From the NCBI RefSeq assembly GCF_000374585.1, contig NZ_KB894647.1, positions 62,001-126,000 of the forward strand: DNA of 64,000 nt. Direction: 5' to 3'. The notes beneath the pieces were generated by a model that made no database searches, was not told the DNA's origin, and was given only the letters and a program-made list of their open reading frames with translations. Position 1 is the first letter of the stretch. Every line of letters starts with the position of its first letter. The translations under genes and the position numbers were made by a program. Positions 47,354 to 55,260 of the stretch are shown here, one piece after another. The stretch comes from Phocaeicola barnesiae DSM 18169 = JCM 13652 (GTDB lineage: Bacteria > Bacteroidota > Bacteroidia > Bacteroidales > Bacteroidaceae).

Positions 47354-47380
47354 ATATACAGAAATAATACTGTATATTTA
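47354..47380 (+). promoter_or_regulatory. -7-like element with overlapping inverted repeat before the zincin-like gene
   Basis: TATATTTA (47373-47380) resembles TAnnTTTG, and ATATACAG/CTGTATAT (47354-47361 and 47370-47377) form an 8-bp inverted repeat across it. This might be a repressor site. The -33 element is unclear. Confidence 0.35.
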
Positions 47381-47428
47381 CAACCATTCAATACAAGCTA
47401 AACATATTAAATCTATTACCACAGAATT

Positions 47429-48394
47429 ATGAAATGGAAATTTTTACTGACAGCAGTCTCATTCTGCATGCTTAGCGTAATGGCTATAGCGCAATCGAAA
47501 AAAAGCGCCTTGACCTATCGGTTCGCTACACAGGCCGAAGCGCAAATGCTCGTGACAGACATTGATTCTTACACCAGCCAACTGAATCAATTCGATATAG
47601 AAGCACGCCTACAGAAGCAAGGAGGACGTAAATCACAGTTACTGACGCTCGGTATGAACGAAGCTCGTAACTGGAGCGACGCCGATAAGGAAAAAATCAA
47701 AAAGGCCATGACCGCCATCGAAACAGAAATACGGAAACAGAAATACACCTTACCCGTACCGGGTGAAATCATCCTGCTGAAATCCGGAATGGCAGAAGAA
47801 GGAGGTGCGCTCGCCTATACCCGTGAAAACTGGATTGCTGTTGGTGAGAAGGCACTTAACGAACTGTCAGAAGACGATCTGACACGGCTGATGGCCCATG
47901 AACTGTTTCACCTGATGACCCGGACTGACCGTAACTTCAAGAGTGCCATGTATCAAACTATCGGATTTACCGTATTGGACAGAGAAATCAATTTCCCGGC
48001 AGAAATGCTTGAGAAACGTATCTCCAATCCGGACATTAGTAGCTATGACAGCTATGCAACTTATACCATCGGTGGAAATGCCCAGAAATGCACCATGATT
48101 ATCTATACGGAAAAACCTTACAGCAACGGTAGTCTTTTCGATTACCTGAAAATAGGTTTGGTTCCGCTGAATGAAGAGATGATACCGCTGCAACAAGACG
48201 GAAAAACAATCATCTACAGCCTGGACGACGCTACCGATTTCTACGACCAAGTCGGAAAGAACACTTCTTACGTCATCCATCCGGAAGAAATTCTAGCCGA
48301 TAATTTTGCCCTTACCCTGATAAACAAAGCAGACGTTCCGAATCCGGAGATCATCAGCCGTATAAAAGCTGTATTGAAGCCAGTTTCCAAGTAA
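47429..48394 (+). CDS. Secreted zincin-like protein (HExxH motif), unknown function
   Basis: 321 residues with a signal peptide (ending near MAIAQS). The zinc-site motif HELFH lies at 157-161 in LTRLMAHELFHLMTRT. A later PEEILADNFAL (E286/E287) looks like the third-ligand region of gluzincin peptidases such as M48, where an ExxxD sequence supplies the glutamate. So a periplasmic metallopeptidase is plausible, but I do not recognise a named family and activity is not shown. Single gene between two terminators. Confidence 0.75.
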   Translation: MKWKFLLTAVSFCMLSVMAIAQSKKSALTYRFATQAEAQMLVTDIDSYTSQLNQFDIEARLQKQGGRKSQLLTLGMNEARNWSDADKEKIKKAMTAIETEIRKQKYTLPVPGEIILLKSGMAEEGGALAYTRENWIAVGEKALNELSEDDLTRLMAHELFHLMTRTDRNFKSAMYQTIGFTVLDREINFPAEMLEKRISNPDISSYDSYATYTIGGNAQKCTMIIYTEKPYSNGSLFDYLKIGLVPLNEEMIPLQQDGKTIIYSLDDATDFYDQVGKNTSYVIHPEEILADNFALTLINKADVPNPEIISRIKAVLKPVSK

Positions 48395-48414
48395 GGCTAT
48401 ATATACAATCGAAT

Positions 48415-48463
48415 AAAAGCCGCCTGATAGCAAAAAATGAATCACTATCAGACGGCTTTTCTA
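48415..48463 (+). terminator. Terminator after the zincin-like gene
   Basis: AAAAGCCGCCTGATAG (48415-48430) and CTATCAGACGGCTTTT (48445-48460) form a 16-bp stem with one mismatch and end in a T-run. Confidence 0.9.
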
Positions 48464-48527
48464 TTATATGAAGCTCAATCAGTACCGACATACCGAATGA
48501 CTTGTCACCCGTCTTTACAAGATGTTA

Positions 48528-49337
48528 TTACTTTGACTTTTTATAGTCGGCCACTATCGCATCAGTAATCCAGTTAGCTAAAGCCTGACGGTTACTGGGA
48601 ATGACCAAGCGCTTCTGATCCTGTTTGTTCTGAATATTGCCTAACTCCATGAAGACTGAATACGGAATAGCAGTACGAAGCACAAAAAGATTACGTTCAC
48701 TCACAGTACCGTCAAACCCTCTATTCGGCTGATGCCGGTCATATTTGGCACGGAAAGTCTTCTGCAACTGGGTAGCCAAACGCTTTCCATATTTACTGCC
48801 GGGAGCATGATAAAAATAGACATCGGTCTGCTTACCTCTACTCCTACTGTCGATATGGATGAAGATGGCACGCTTGTAGTTACTCTTGTCTTTCCGATAC
48901 AATCCGTTGATAGCTTCACAACGTTGCCGCAGACGGGCCACCTGATTCAAAGGAATCGGTTTACCCATACATGTTTCCCGCTTACTGTTATTCAGGATTG
49001 CAGTCTCACGTATCCCGTCCTTCTTGTCCTGGATAATGAAATATACTTTGGCCCCACGCCTCAGCAGTTCCCGGCCCAAACGAAGAATAATGTCATACGC
49101 GTATTCATCCTCATGAAGTTCCTTTCCTTGATAATGACCGATACAGCCCGGGTCGGGTCCTCCATGACCGCTCACCAAGTAAAAGACAGCTCCTTTCAAC
49201 GAACTGGAGGTAACTGAATACGATGCCTGAGCCTTCCCGAACAGCGGTTCGTAGTGCTTCTTCTTATCCTTTGCATCCAATGAAGGACAAAGCAACAACA
49301 GACAGCACAGGCCTAATGTCCACAATTTTGTTCTCAT
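48528..49337 (-). CDS. N-acetylmuramoyl-L-alanine amidase (Amidase_3)
   Basis: Zinc enzyme cutting the amide bond between MurNAc and the stem peptide. The 269-residue protein has a signal peptide (to about 22), the first zinc ligand in VSGHGGPDPG (H58), a glutamate in ELHEDEY (about 73-79), the second His in FIHIDSRSRGKQTDVYFYH and the catalytic Glu in MELGNIQN. Order matches AmiA/B/C-type domains. Its start overlaps the stop of the TlpA-like gene by 4 bases, so the two form an operon. Confidence 0.93.
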   Translation of the reverse strand: MRTKLWTLGLCCLLLLCPSLDAKDKKKHYEPLFGKAQASYSVTSSSLKGAVFYLVSGHGGPDPGCIGHYQGKELHEDEYAYDIILRLGRELLRRGAKVYFIIQDKKDGIRETAILNNSKRETCMGKPIPLNQVARLRQRCEAINGLYRKDKSNYKRAIFIHIDSRSRGKQTDVYFYHAPGSKYGKRLATQLQKTFRAKYDRHQPNRGFDGTVSERNLFVLRTAIPYSVFMELGNIQNKQDQKRLVIPSNRQALANWITDAIVADYKKSK

Positions 49338-49876
49338 CGGGCCAACAGTTCATCGATTTTCTTACACAAGGAAGCGAATTCCTCTTCGTTATAAAGACGA
49401 GTCATCAACACAATCTTACCGTCCTTATCAATCAAGACATTACGAGTAATACCAGCTTCACGTTCCGCATATTTGGCAAATATATCGGCTCCCGGATCCA
49501 ATCCCAAAGGATAAGTCACTTTAGTTTGCTTGGCAAAGGCTTTGACACGTTCCAACGGTTCATCACGGTCGATGCCGTAAAGTGCAAACGCAGTGTTGTC
49601 TTTGTGCTTCTGCCAAATATCCTTCTCTATGAAAGGCATCTCCTTCCGGCACACGCCACACCAACTCGCCGTAAACTGTAACATAACTACTTTTCCACGC
49701 AAATCGGAAAGTTTCACCTTTTGACCGTCTGTCAATGTCATTTCGAAATCGGGGGCCGTATCGCCCACCTTGACGATATATCCTGCAGCATCAGGAGTCA
49801 CCTGCTGAGCCTGTACCGGTACAGTACTCCACAAACAGCCGAGCATGGCTGCCAACATCAATAACTTCTTCATCAT
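49334..49876 (-). CDS. TlpA-like periplasmic thiol-disulfide oxidoreductase
   Basis: 180 residues from ATG 49876 (the next codon 49873 is equally possible) with a signal peptide ending near VQAQQ. The thioredoxin fold opens VGDTAPDFEMTL and contains the active-site WCGVC (C73, C76) and the cis-Pro region VLIDKDGKIVLMT without an obvious TP. Probably keeps exported proteins reduced. A TAACTTTG -7 element lies at 49898-49905 on the reverse strand. Confidence 0.92.
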   Translation of the reverse strand: MMKKLLMLAAMLGCLWSTVPVQAQQVTPDAAGYIVKVGDTAPDFEMTLTDGQKVKLSDLRGKVVMLQFTASWCGVCRKEMPFIEKDIWQKHKDNTAFALYGIDRDEPLERVKAFAKQTKVTYPLGLDPGADIFAKYAEREAGITRNVLIDKDGKIVLMTRLYNEEEFASLCKKIDELLAR

Positions 49877-49966
49877 AGATACATATTTATAACCGGCCAA
49901 AGTTACAAAAAAGGAAAAGAAAGAGCCGAAAGTTTTAACATGTAATGACTAAATTACTCGACAAAA

Positions 49967-50008
49967 AAAGGTATCTGCTCTCCTTTTTTCAGGAAAACAG
50001 ATACCTTT
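49967..50008 (-). terminator. Terminator of the accC-bccp-pccB operon
   Basis: AAAGGTATCTG (49967-49977) and CAGATACCTTT (49998-50008) form an 11-bp perfect stem; the reverse strand continues TTTTTTTGTC. It starts 25 bases after the operon's last stop codon. Confidence 0.88.
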
Positions 50009-50033
50009 CTGAAGTTTATAGTATCCCTTCCGA

Positions 50034-51566
50034 TTAGAGCGGCATGTTACCGTGCTTCTTCGGCGGATTGCTCTGGTTCTTGTTCTGAGTCATTTCCAAA
50101 GCCTGAATCAGTTTGAAACGGGTATCGCGCGGCAGGATGATTTCATCGATATAACCCTGTTCGGCAGCGCGGTACGGATTCGAGAATTTCTCCTTGTAAT
50201 CTTCAATGGCCTGAGCCTTTTCCTCCGGAGTAGCCTTGCGGTACAAGATGTTTACAGCGCCATCGGCACCCATCACAGCGATTTCGGCTGTCGGATAAGA
50301 GAAGTTCACATCGGCACCGATAGGTTTACTGTTCATTACAATATAAGCACCACCATAAGCCTTACGCGTAATGACTGTAATCTTAGGAACAGTAGCTTCT
50401 GCATATGCGTATACAATCTTAGCACCGTGACGGATAATACCATTGTGTTCCTGTGTACATCCCGGCAAGAAGCCCGGAACATCTTCGAACGTAACGATAG
50501 GAATATTGAAGCAGTCGCAGAAACGAATGAAACGCGAAGCCTTGTCGGAAGCATCGATATCCAATACACCTGCCAGATAAGCCGGCTGATTGGCTACAAT
50601 ACCAACCGAACGTCCGCCCAGACGAGCAAAACCTACAACAATATTCTTGGCAAAATGCGGCATTACTTCGAAGAAGTACTGGTTATCCACTACCGGTTCA
50701 ATGATGTTCTTGATATCGTACGGCATGTTCGGATCGTCCGGAATCACACTCATCAGAGATTCATCGGCACGACGAATATCATCCGAGCAAGGCTGAATCG
50801 GAGCATCTTCCATGTTGTTGGATGGCAGGAAGCTCAACAGTTCGCGGATACTCATCAAAGTCTCCTCTTCATTGTCGCACAAGAAATGAGTGACACCACT
50901 CTTGCTGCTGTGTGTATAAGCACCACCCAATTCTTCCTTATCCACTTCTTCGTGAGTAACGGCTTTCACTACGTCCGGACCGGTAATGAACATGTGGCTC
51001 TTTTCCTTCACCATGAAGATGAAGTCAGTCAATGCCGGAGAATAACAAGCACCTCCTGCACACGGACCCAAAATAGCTGAAATCTGCGGAATAACACCTG
51101 ATGCGATGGTATTCTGATAGAAAATAGAAGCATAACCGGAGATACTGCCTACACCTTCCTGAATACGGGCACCTCCCGAGTCATTCAATGCAATAATCGG
51201 AGCACCGTTCTTCAAGGCCAATTCCTGAACCTTAACGATTTTCTTTGCGCCGGTAGCACTCAGTGTACCGCCATAAACAGTAAAATCGTAGGCATAGACA
51301 TATACCAGACGACCGTCTATCTTACCGTAGCCACAAACAATACCGTCACCCGGAATGTGCTTCTTGTCCATTCCGAAATCGGTACAATGATGAACCACGA
51401 ATTTGTCAATTTCATTGAAGGTACCTTTATCGAGCAACATGTCGATACGTTCGCGGGCAGTCATATGACCGTTTGCATGCTGTTTTTCCACACGCTCTAT
51501 ACCTCCACCCTGAGAAGCCAGTTTGTCCAGCTCTTCGAATTTCTTATATTGTTCTTCTGCTGTCAT
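50034..51566 (-). CDS. Acyl-CoA carboxylase carboxyltransferase subunit (propionyl-CoA carboxylase beta)
   Basis: Transfers CO2 from carboxybiotin to propionyl- or acetyl-CoA. The 510-residue protein has [14 protein letters not shown] and [17 protein letters not shown] in the N-domain and [18 protein letters not shown] and KAYGGAYIVMNSKPI in the C-domain, ending PPKKHGNMPL. It is a close paralogue of mmdA (17579-19132), but here it sits with a biotin carboxylase and a biotin carrier, so it should run in the carboxylation direction. Substrate preference (acetyl versus propionyl) is not settled by sequence here. Confidence 0.94.
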   Translation of the reverse strand: MTAEEQYKKFEELDKLASQGGGIERVEKQHANGHMTARERIDMLLDKGTFNEIDKFVVHHCTDFGMDKKHIPGDGIVCGYGKIDGRLVYVYAYDFTVYGGTLSATGAKKIVKVQELALKNGAPIIALNDSGGARIQEGVGSISGYASIFYQNTIASGVIPQISAILGPCAGGACYSPALTDFIFMVKEKSHMFITGPDVVKAVTHEEVDKEELGGAYTHSSKSGVTHFLCDNEEETLMSIRELLSFLPSNNMEDAPIQPCSDDIRRADESLMSVIPDDPNMPYDIKNIIEPVVDNQYFFEVMPHFAKNIVVGFARLGGRSVGIVANQPAYLAGVLDIDASDKASRFIRFCDCFNIPIVTFEDVPGFLPGCTQEHNGIIRHGAKIVYAYAEATVPKITVITRKAYGGAYIVMNSKPIGADVNFSYPTAEIAVMGADGAVNILYRKATPEEKAQAIEDYKEKFSNPYRAAEQGYIDEIILPRDTRFKLIQALEMTQNKNQSNPPKKHGNMPL

Positions 51567-51568
51567 AA

Positions 51569-52087
51569 TTATTCATCCGTTTTTTTTACGTCGAGAGTCA
51601 TGATAACCTGATTACTGTTGACAGAATCTCCTTCCTTCACCAGAATTTCCTTGACTACACATTCGCTGTTTACTTTATAGTTACTCTGCATCTTCATGGC
51701 TTCAATCACAACCACAATGTCGCCAGCCTGCAGACAATCACCTTCTTTCACCAGCACCTTGACTACCTTACCCGGCATCGGCGAAACAATCTTGTCCTGC
51801 TGCTTTTCTTCGGCCCCCTTACGCATACGCAGATATTTGGCCTGAGAGTCGATAATATCGATATTGTACGACTGATAATGTGCGTTGACTGTATAACTCT
51901 TACCTCCTTCTTTGCGAATCAGCTCGGCATTGTAGGATTGTCCGTCGTGCAGAATGGAACAACTACCGTTTTCAGCCATCACGATGTCTACATCATAAGG
52001 AACTCCATCGATAGTCAATTGTACCTTGTTTCCTTCCTTGCTGACCAAAGTAACGTCAGCAACTCTGTTTCCAATATGTATTTCCAT
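51569..52087 (-). CDS. Biotin carboxyl carrier protein of the acyl-CoA carboxylase
   Basis: 172 residues. The first 95 residues form beta-rich repeats (VDIVMAENG, YNAELIRKEGGKSY) like the BT domain that holds carboxylase subunits together. The C-terminal biotinyl domain (97-172) has SPMPGKVVKVLVKEGD and the biotin site EAMKMQS (K132). It is longer than the decarboxylase carrier at 16177-16605 because of the BT-like part. Gaps: 14 bases to accC, 2 bases to the carboxyltransferase. Confidence 0.94.
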   Translation of the reverse strand: MEIHIGNRVADVTLVSKEGNKVQLTIDGVPYDVDIVMAENGSCSILHDGQSYNAELIRKEGGKSYTVNAHYQSYNIDIIDSQAKYLRMRKGAEEKQQDKIVSPMPGKVVKVLVKEGDCLQAGDIVVVIEAMKMQSNYKVNSECVVKEILVKEGDSVNSNQVIMTLDVKKTDE

Positions 52088-52101
52088 AATTTTCCTTGTT
52101 A

Positions 52102-53613
52102 TTAGATACGTAATACACCTTTCTGCAGACCGAATTCACGCCAGCGGCTAATCGGACGATTATCCGATGAAGCGGTACGGTTCTCTTCCAAATTCATCAG
52201 ATAATCGATGTAAGCAGCAATCATGGCGATATTTTCTGTATCTTCCTCTTTCTTTCCGGCCCATTCCTTCAACATTTCCTGATGTTTCGGGATGAACAAT
52301 GTATTGTAATGTCCTTCTACGAAATCAGGTACGTGCATGATATGGCGCAAGTAACCGATGTTGGTTTTCAGACCGGTAATCTTATATTCATACAGCACAC
52401 GGCGCATACGTTCGATGGCGAACTGACGGGTAGTAGCCCATACAATCAGCTTACCGATCATCGGGTCATAATAGATAGGAATTTCGTAGCTTTCGTATAC
52501 ATAGCTGTCGATACGTACACCGATACCGTTCGGTTCCATCAGCTGACGGATAACACCCGGCGAAGGCATGAAGTTATTTTCAGAGTCCTCGGCACAGATA
52601 CGGCATTCGATGGCGTGACCACGCTGTTTCAGGTCTTCCTGCTTGAAGTGCAACGGCTCACCGCTGGCTACACGCAACTGTTCCTTCACCAGGTCCACAC
52701 CTACCACCTCTTCGGTAATCGGATGTTCTACCTGCAGACGGGTATTCATTTCCAGGAAGTAGAAGTTACGGTGCTTGTCTACCAGGAATTCGATGGTACC
52801 GGCACCTTTGTAGTTTACAGCCTTGGCAGCAGCTACAGCGGCTTCACCCATCTTCTGGCGCAGTTCCGGAGTCACGAACGGAGACGGAGTCTCTTCCACA
52901 ATCTTCTGGTTACGGCGCTGGATAGAACACTCACGTTCGAACAGATGTACAGCATTTCCGTAATTATCACCCAAAATCTGGAATTCAATGTGATGCGGTT
53001 CTTCCACGAACTTTTCCAGATAAACGGTATCGTCACCGAACGAAGACATCGATTCAGAACGGGCTGTATTGTATGCTTCTTCCACTTCGTCGACAGAATG
53101 AATCAGACGCATACCTTTACCGCCACCACCCATGGAAGCTTTCAGCATTACCGGATAACCGATGCGGTTACAGATTTCCTTAGCCTCTTCTACACTCTGA
53201 AGCGGCTGTTCAGTACCCGGAACAACCGGAACACCGGCTGCAATCATGTGCTTACGTGCCGAAATCTTATCACCCATGGCATCCATTGTTTCCGGATCAG
53301 GACCAATGAAAATGATGCCTTCTTCCCGGCAACGGCGTGCAAACTCAGAATTTTCTGACAAGAAACCATATCCCGGATGGATGGCATCCGCTCCATGACG
53401 TTTGGCCGCCATAATGATCTTATCAATGTTCAGGTAACTTTCACGAGAAGCTGCCGGACCTATCAGGCAAGCCTCATCTGCATAAAGTACGTGGCGCGCC
53501 GTTCTGTCGGCTTCGGAAAAAACTGCTACGGTACGGATGCCCATCTCACGACAAGAGCGCATTACACGTACAGCTATTTCACCACGGTTAGCGATCAATA
53601 CTTTCTGTATCAT
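52102..53613 (-). CDS. accC: Biotin carboxylase subunit (AccC/PccA-like)
   Basis: ATP-dependent carboxylation of carrier-bound biotin. 503 residues: the preATP-grasp IANRGEIAVRVMRSCREMGI, glycine-rich KASMGGGGKGMR, ATP-grasp and biotin carboxylase C domain with EMNTRLQVEHPITE. About 50 extra C-terminal residues beyond the 450 of AccC resemble the start of the PccA linker. So it looks like a PccA alpha subunit split from its carrier. First gene of the operon; a TAATTTTG -7 element lies at 53722-53729. Confidence 0.95.
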   Translation of the reverse strand: MIQKVLIANRGEIAVRVMRSCREMGIRTVAVFSEADRTARHVLYADEACLIGPAASRESYLNIDKIIMAAKRHGADAIHPGYGFLSENSEFARRCREEGIIFIGPDPETMDAMGDKISARKHMIAAGVPVVPGTEQPLQSVEEAKEICNRIGYPVMLKASMGGGGKGMRLIHSVDEVEEAYNTARSESMSSFGDDTVYLEKFVEEPHHIEFQILGDNYGNAVHLFERECSIQRRNQKIVEETPSPFVTPELRQKMGEAAVAAAKAVNYKGAGTIEFLVDKHRNFYFLEMNTRLQVEHPITEEVVGVDLVKEQLRVASGEPLHFKQEDLKQRGHAIECRICAEDSENNFMPSPGVIRQLMEPNGIGVRIDSYVYESYEIPIYYDPMIGKLIVWATTRQFAIERMRRVLYEYKITGLKTNIGYLRHIMHVPDFVEGHYNTLFIPKHQEMLKEWAGKKEEDTENIAMIAAYIDYLMNLEENRTASSDNRPISRWREFGLQKGVLRI

Positions 53614-53721
53614 GCTTCATGTATTAATAATTGTCTTCAATTGATTGTCAAGACCCATTATGGGCGGACAAAACGGCTGGAAGAGTCCTTCACGGCTTAG
53701 CACATCCAACCTAAAACTGTG

Positions 53722-53729
53722 CAAAATTA
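53722..53729 (-). promoter_or_regulatory. -7 element of the accC operon
   Basis: Reverse-strand TAATTTTG fits TAnnTTTG. It sits 109 bases upstream of the accC start, just downstream of a long T-tract (reverse strand), and lacks a clear TTTG partner. Confidence 0.4.
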
Positions 53730-53889
53730 GAAAAAAAAAAAGATAAAACTGTTTTGGATAGTGTTTTTTTAGGTTGCATAGCATGTTTTTCCGATAAACA
53801 AAGAGAAAAAGGCCAATTCCTGCAAAAAAGTAATGTCCAGTTGGCAAAATACAGAAAAACGCCCTTTTCCAGGCTTGTCCGTAAACCTC

Positions 53890-53931
53890 AAAAGGTATCT
53901 ACCCGTGCCTGAGCACAGACAGATACCTTTT
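53890..53931 (-). terminator. Terminator after the calcineurin-like phosphatase gene
   Basis: AAAAGGTATCT (53890-53900) and AGATACCTTTT (53921-53931) form an 11-bp perfect stem with a short T-run. It begins 34 bases after the phosphatase stop. Its stem shares ten bases with the terminator at 49967-50008. Confidence 0.8.
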
Positions 53932-53965
53932 TCAGAAAGGCCCCGGAACAACCGGAGCAGCTGTT

Positions 53966-54898
53966 TTATTTTGTTCTTTTTACCGTATAAAGTACCTTAC
54001 CGTCCTTGTTGATAAGATGCAGGTTCAATACCTGCTTGTCGGCCGTAATCAGTGAGAAGCCGGTCTCACTGCTGCAGAACTGGGTTCCTTCTATCGGCTT
54101 CACCTTGCGGCTCAACGAACCGGAAGTATTCACCACATAATCCAGGTGACTGCCCGGCACGCGGATGTGCTGGAAATTATGGATGTGTCCGCACAGGTAC
54201 ATATCGACATTGGCATGCTTGCGCAGGATGGTATCCACCCGTTTCTGCAAATCCAGCCGTTCGGAATCTTCTTTCGAAGTCTCGGCATAGATGGGGTGAT
54301 GGCCTACTACGAGTACCCAGTCTTCCTTGGCCGAAGTCAGCACCGAATCCATCCAGGCCAACTGTTTGTTGATGTCCTGCTTGCAGGCATCGGGATATTT
54401 CTCCGTATCTTCCCGGTATTTGTCCATCAGTGGGGAGGTATCAATCATGACCAGACGGACAGTTACACCATCGTTCTCCACCACCTTCGTGTAATAACGG
54501 TCGGGCATGTTCCAACGGGCACTCACCTGCGTATAGTCAATCGGTGCCTGCGTATTGCCCCGGTATTCATGGTTACCCAGGATGGCATACCACGGCAACA
54601 TCAGTTCCGGATGTTTGTAAATCAATTCGTAGTTGGTCATCCAAAGTGGGTCGTTCACACTCCGCACCCCTTCGAAATGGTGAACATCGCCGGCGGCTAC
54701 CACACATTCTATCCCAACCTCCTCGGCCAAATTACCCATCAGTTCGGCTATCGGCTTCTGGTCGTAATATCCGTTGCGGCCCAAATCGTTTGCCAACAGG
54801 AAGTTCAACGGCTTCTCCAGGGTTTTCCATACTTCCGGTTGGGCAAAAGCCACCATCGACACCCCAACCAGACAAAGAGTCATTACTACTTTTCTCAT
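53966..54898 (-). CDS. Secreted calcineurin-like metallophosphatase (TRAP-type acid phosphatase)
   Basis: Hydrolyses phosphomonoesters in the periplasm or outside. 310 residues from ATG 54898 with a signal peptide (VGVSMVAFAQ). Dimetal motifs in order: NDLGRNGYYD, AAGDVHHFEGV, GNHEYRG, VVGHHPIY and CGHIHNFQHI. This spread matches the tartrate-resistant (type 5) acid phosphatase group. Usually GNHD; here GNHE. It is in the same orientation as the beta-helix, TonB receptor and histidine phosphatase genes to its right. Array A3 lies 82 bp upstream of the start. Confidence 0.92.
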   Translation of the reverse strand: MRKVVMTLCLVGVSMVAFAQPEVWKTLEKPLNFLLANDLGRNGYYDQKPIAELMGNLAEEVGIECVVAAGDVHHFEGVRSVNDPLWMTNYELIYKHPELMLPWYAILGNHEYRGNTQAPIDYTQVSARWNMPDRYYTKVVENDGVTVRLVMIDTSPLMDKYREDTEKYPDACKQDINKQLAWMDSVLTSAKEDWVLVVGHHPIYAETSKEDSERLDLQKRVDTILRKHANVDMYLCGHIHNFQHIRVPGSHLDYVVNTSGSLSRKVKPIEGTQFCSSETGFSLITADKQVLNLHLINKDGKVLYTVKRTK

Positions 54899-54979
54899 TG
54901 AAATCATAAGTCTTCAAATTTTAATGTTATATTTCTGTCTGAATCATCATTCACCGGGACCTTGACCGCATCCGTGCCA

Positions 54980-55083
54980 AGACGTCCGTTCGTTCCGGAT
55001 AAAACATGCGCACGTTTGATGCAAAACGTCCGTTCGTTTTCAGGAAAACGCGAGCACGTTTCGAAGGAAACGTCCGTTCGTTT
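54980..55083 (+). repeat. Phased 22-bp array A3: five AAACG-N6-CGTTT-type units, alternating cores
   Basis: Units start at 54980, 55002, 55024, 55046 and 55068, exactly 22 bp apart: AGACGTCCGTTCGTTC, AAACATGCGCACGTTT, AAACGTCCGTTCGTTT, AAACGCGAGCACGTTT, AAACGTCCGTTCGTTT. Units 1, 3 and 5 carry the TCCGTT core; units 2 and 4 share a different one (nGnGCA then CGTTT), giving a 44-bp higher-order repeat. Spacers CGGATA, GATGCA, TCAGGA and CGAAGG are not conserved. Confidence 0.93.
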
Positions 55084-55179
55084 TTTCTGATGCAAAATTG
55101 ATATACAAAACTGAAAAAAATCCAAAAAACAGACATCCGATACAATTTTTTTATTCTCTGACGGTCCGTAAACTAAAAA

Positions 55180-55212
55180 GGTCCGATATTGAATCACTTC
55201 GATACCGGACCC
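55180..55212 (-). terminator. Terminator after the beta-helix lipoprotein gene
   Basis: On the reverse strand GGTCCGGTAT pairs with ATATCGGACC (one G-U) and is followed by TTTTTAG. The loop includes GAAGTGATTC. It lies about 50 bases after the stop at 55261. Confidence 0.8.
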
Positions 55213-55260
55213 CAAAAGGAATGTATATAAAATGTATATTAGGGAGCTTGTTTATCCCAA

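Larger units (their letters stand above)
53614..53965. other. Intergenic region upstream of the acyl-CoA carboxylase operon
   Basis: 352 bases. It contains the -7 element TAATTTTG at 53722-53729 (reverse strand), an A-run of eleven at 53731-53741, and the hairpin at 53890-53931. The rest shows no coding frame with a plausible start or known motif. Confidence 0.45.
54899..55260. other. Intergenic region with array A3 between phosphatase and beta-helix genes
   Basis: 362 bases: phased repeat array A3 (54980-55083) and the beta-helix gene terminator (55180-55212). No clear TTTG/TAnnTTTG pair for the phosphatase gene was found between the array and its start. Confidence 0.55.

Noticed and set aside
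50052..51080. 342-codon plus-strand frame, and a similar one at 52282-53358
   Set aside because: Both are antisense to conserved carboxylase genes and show no motif.
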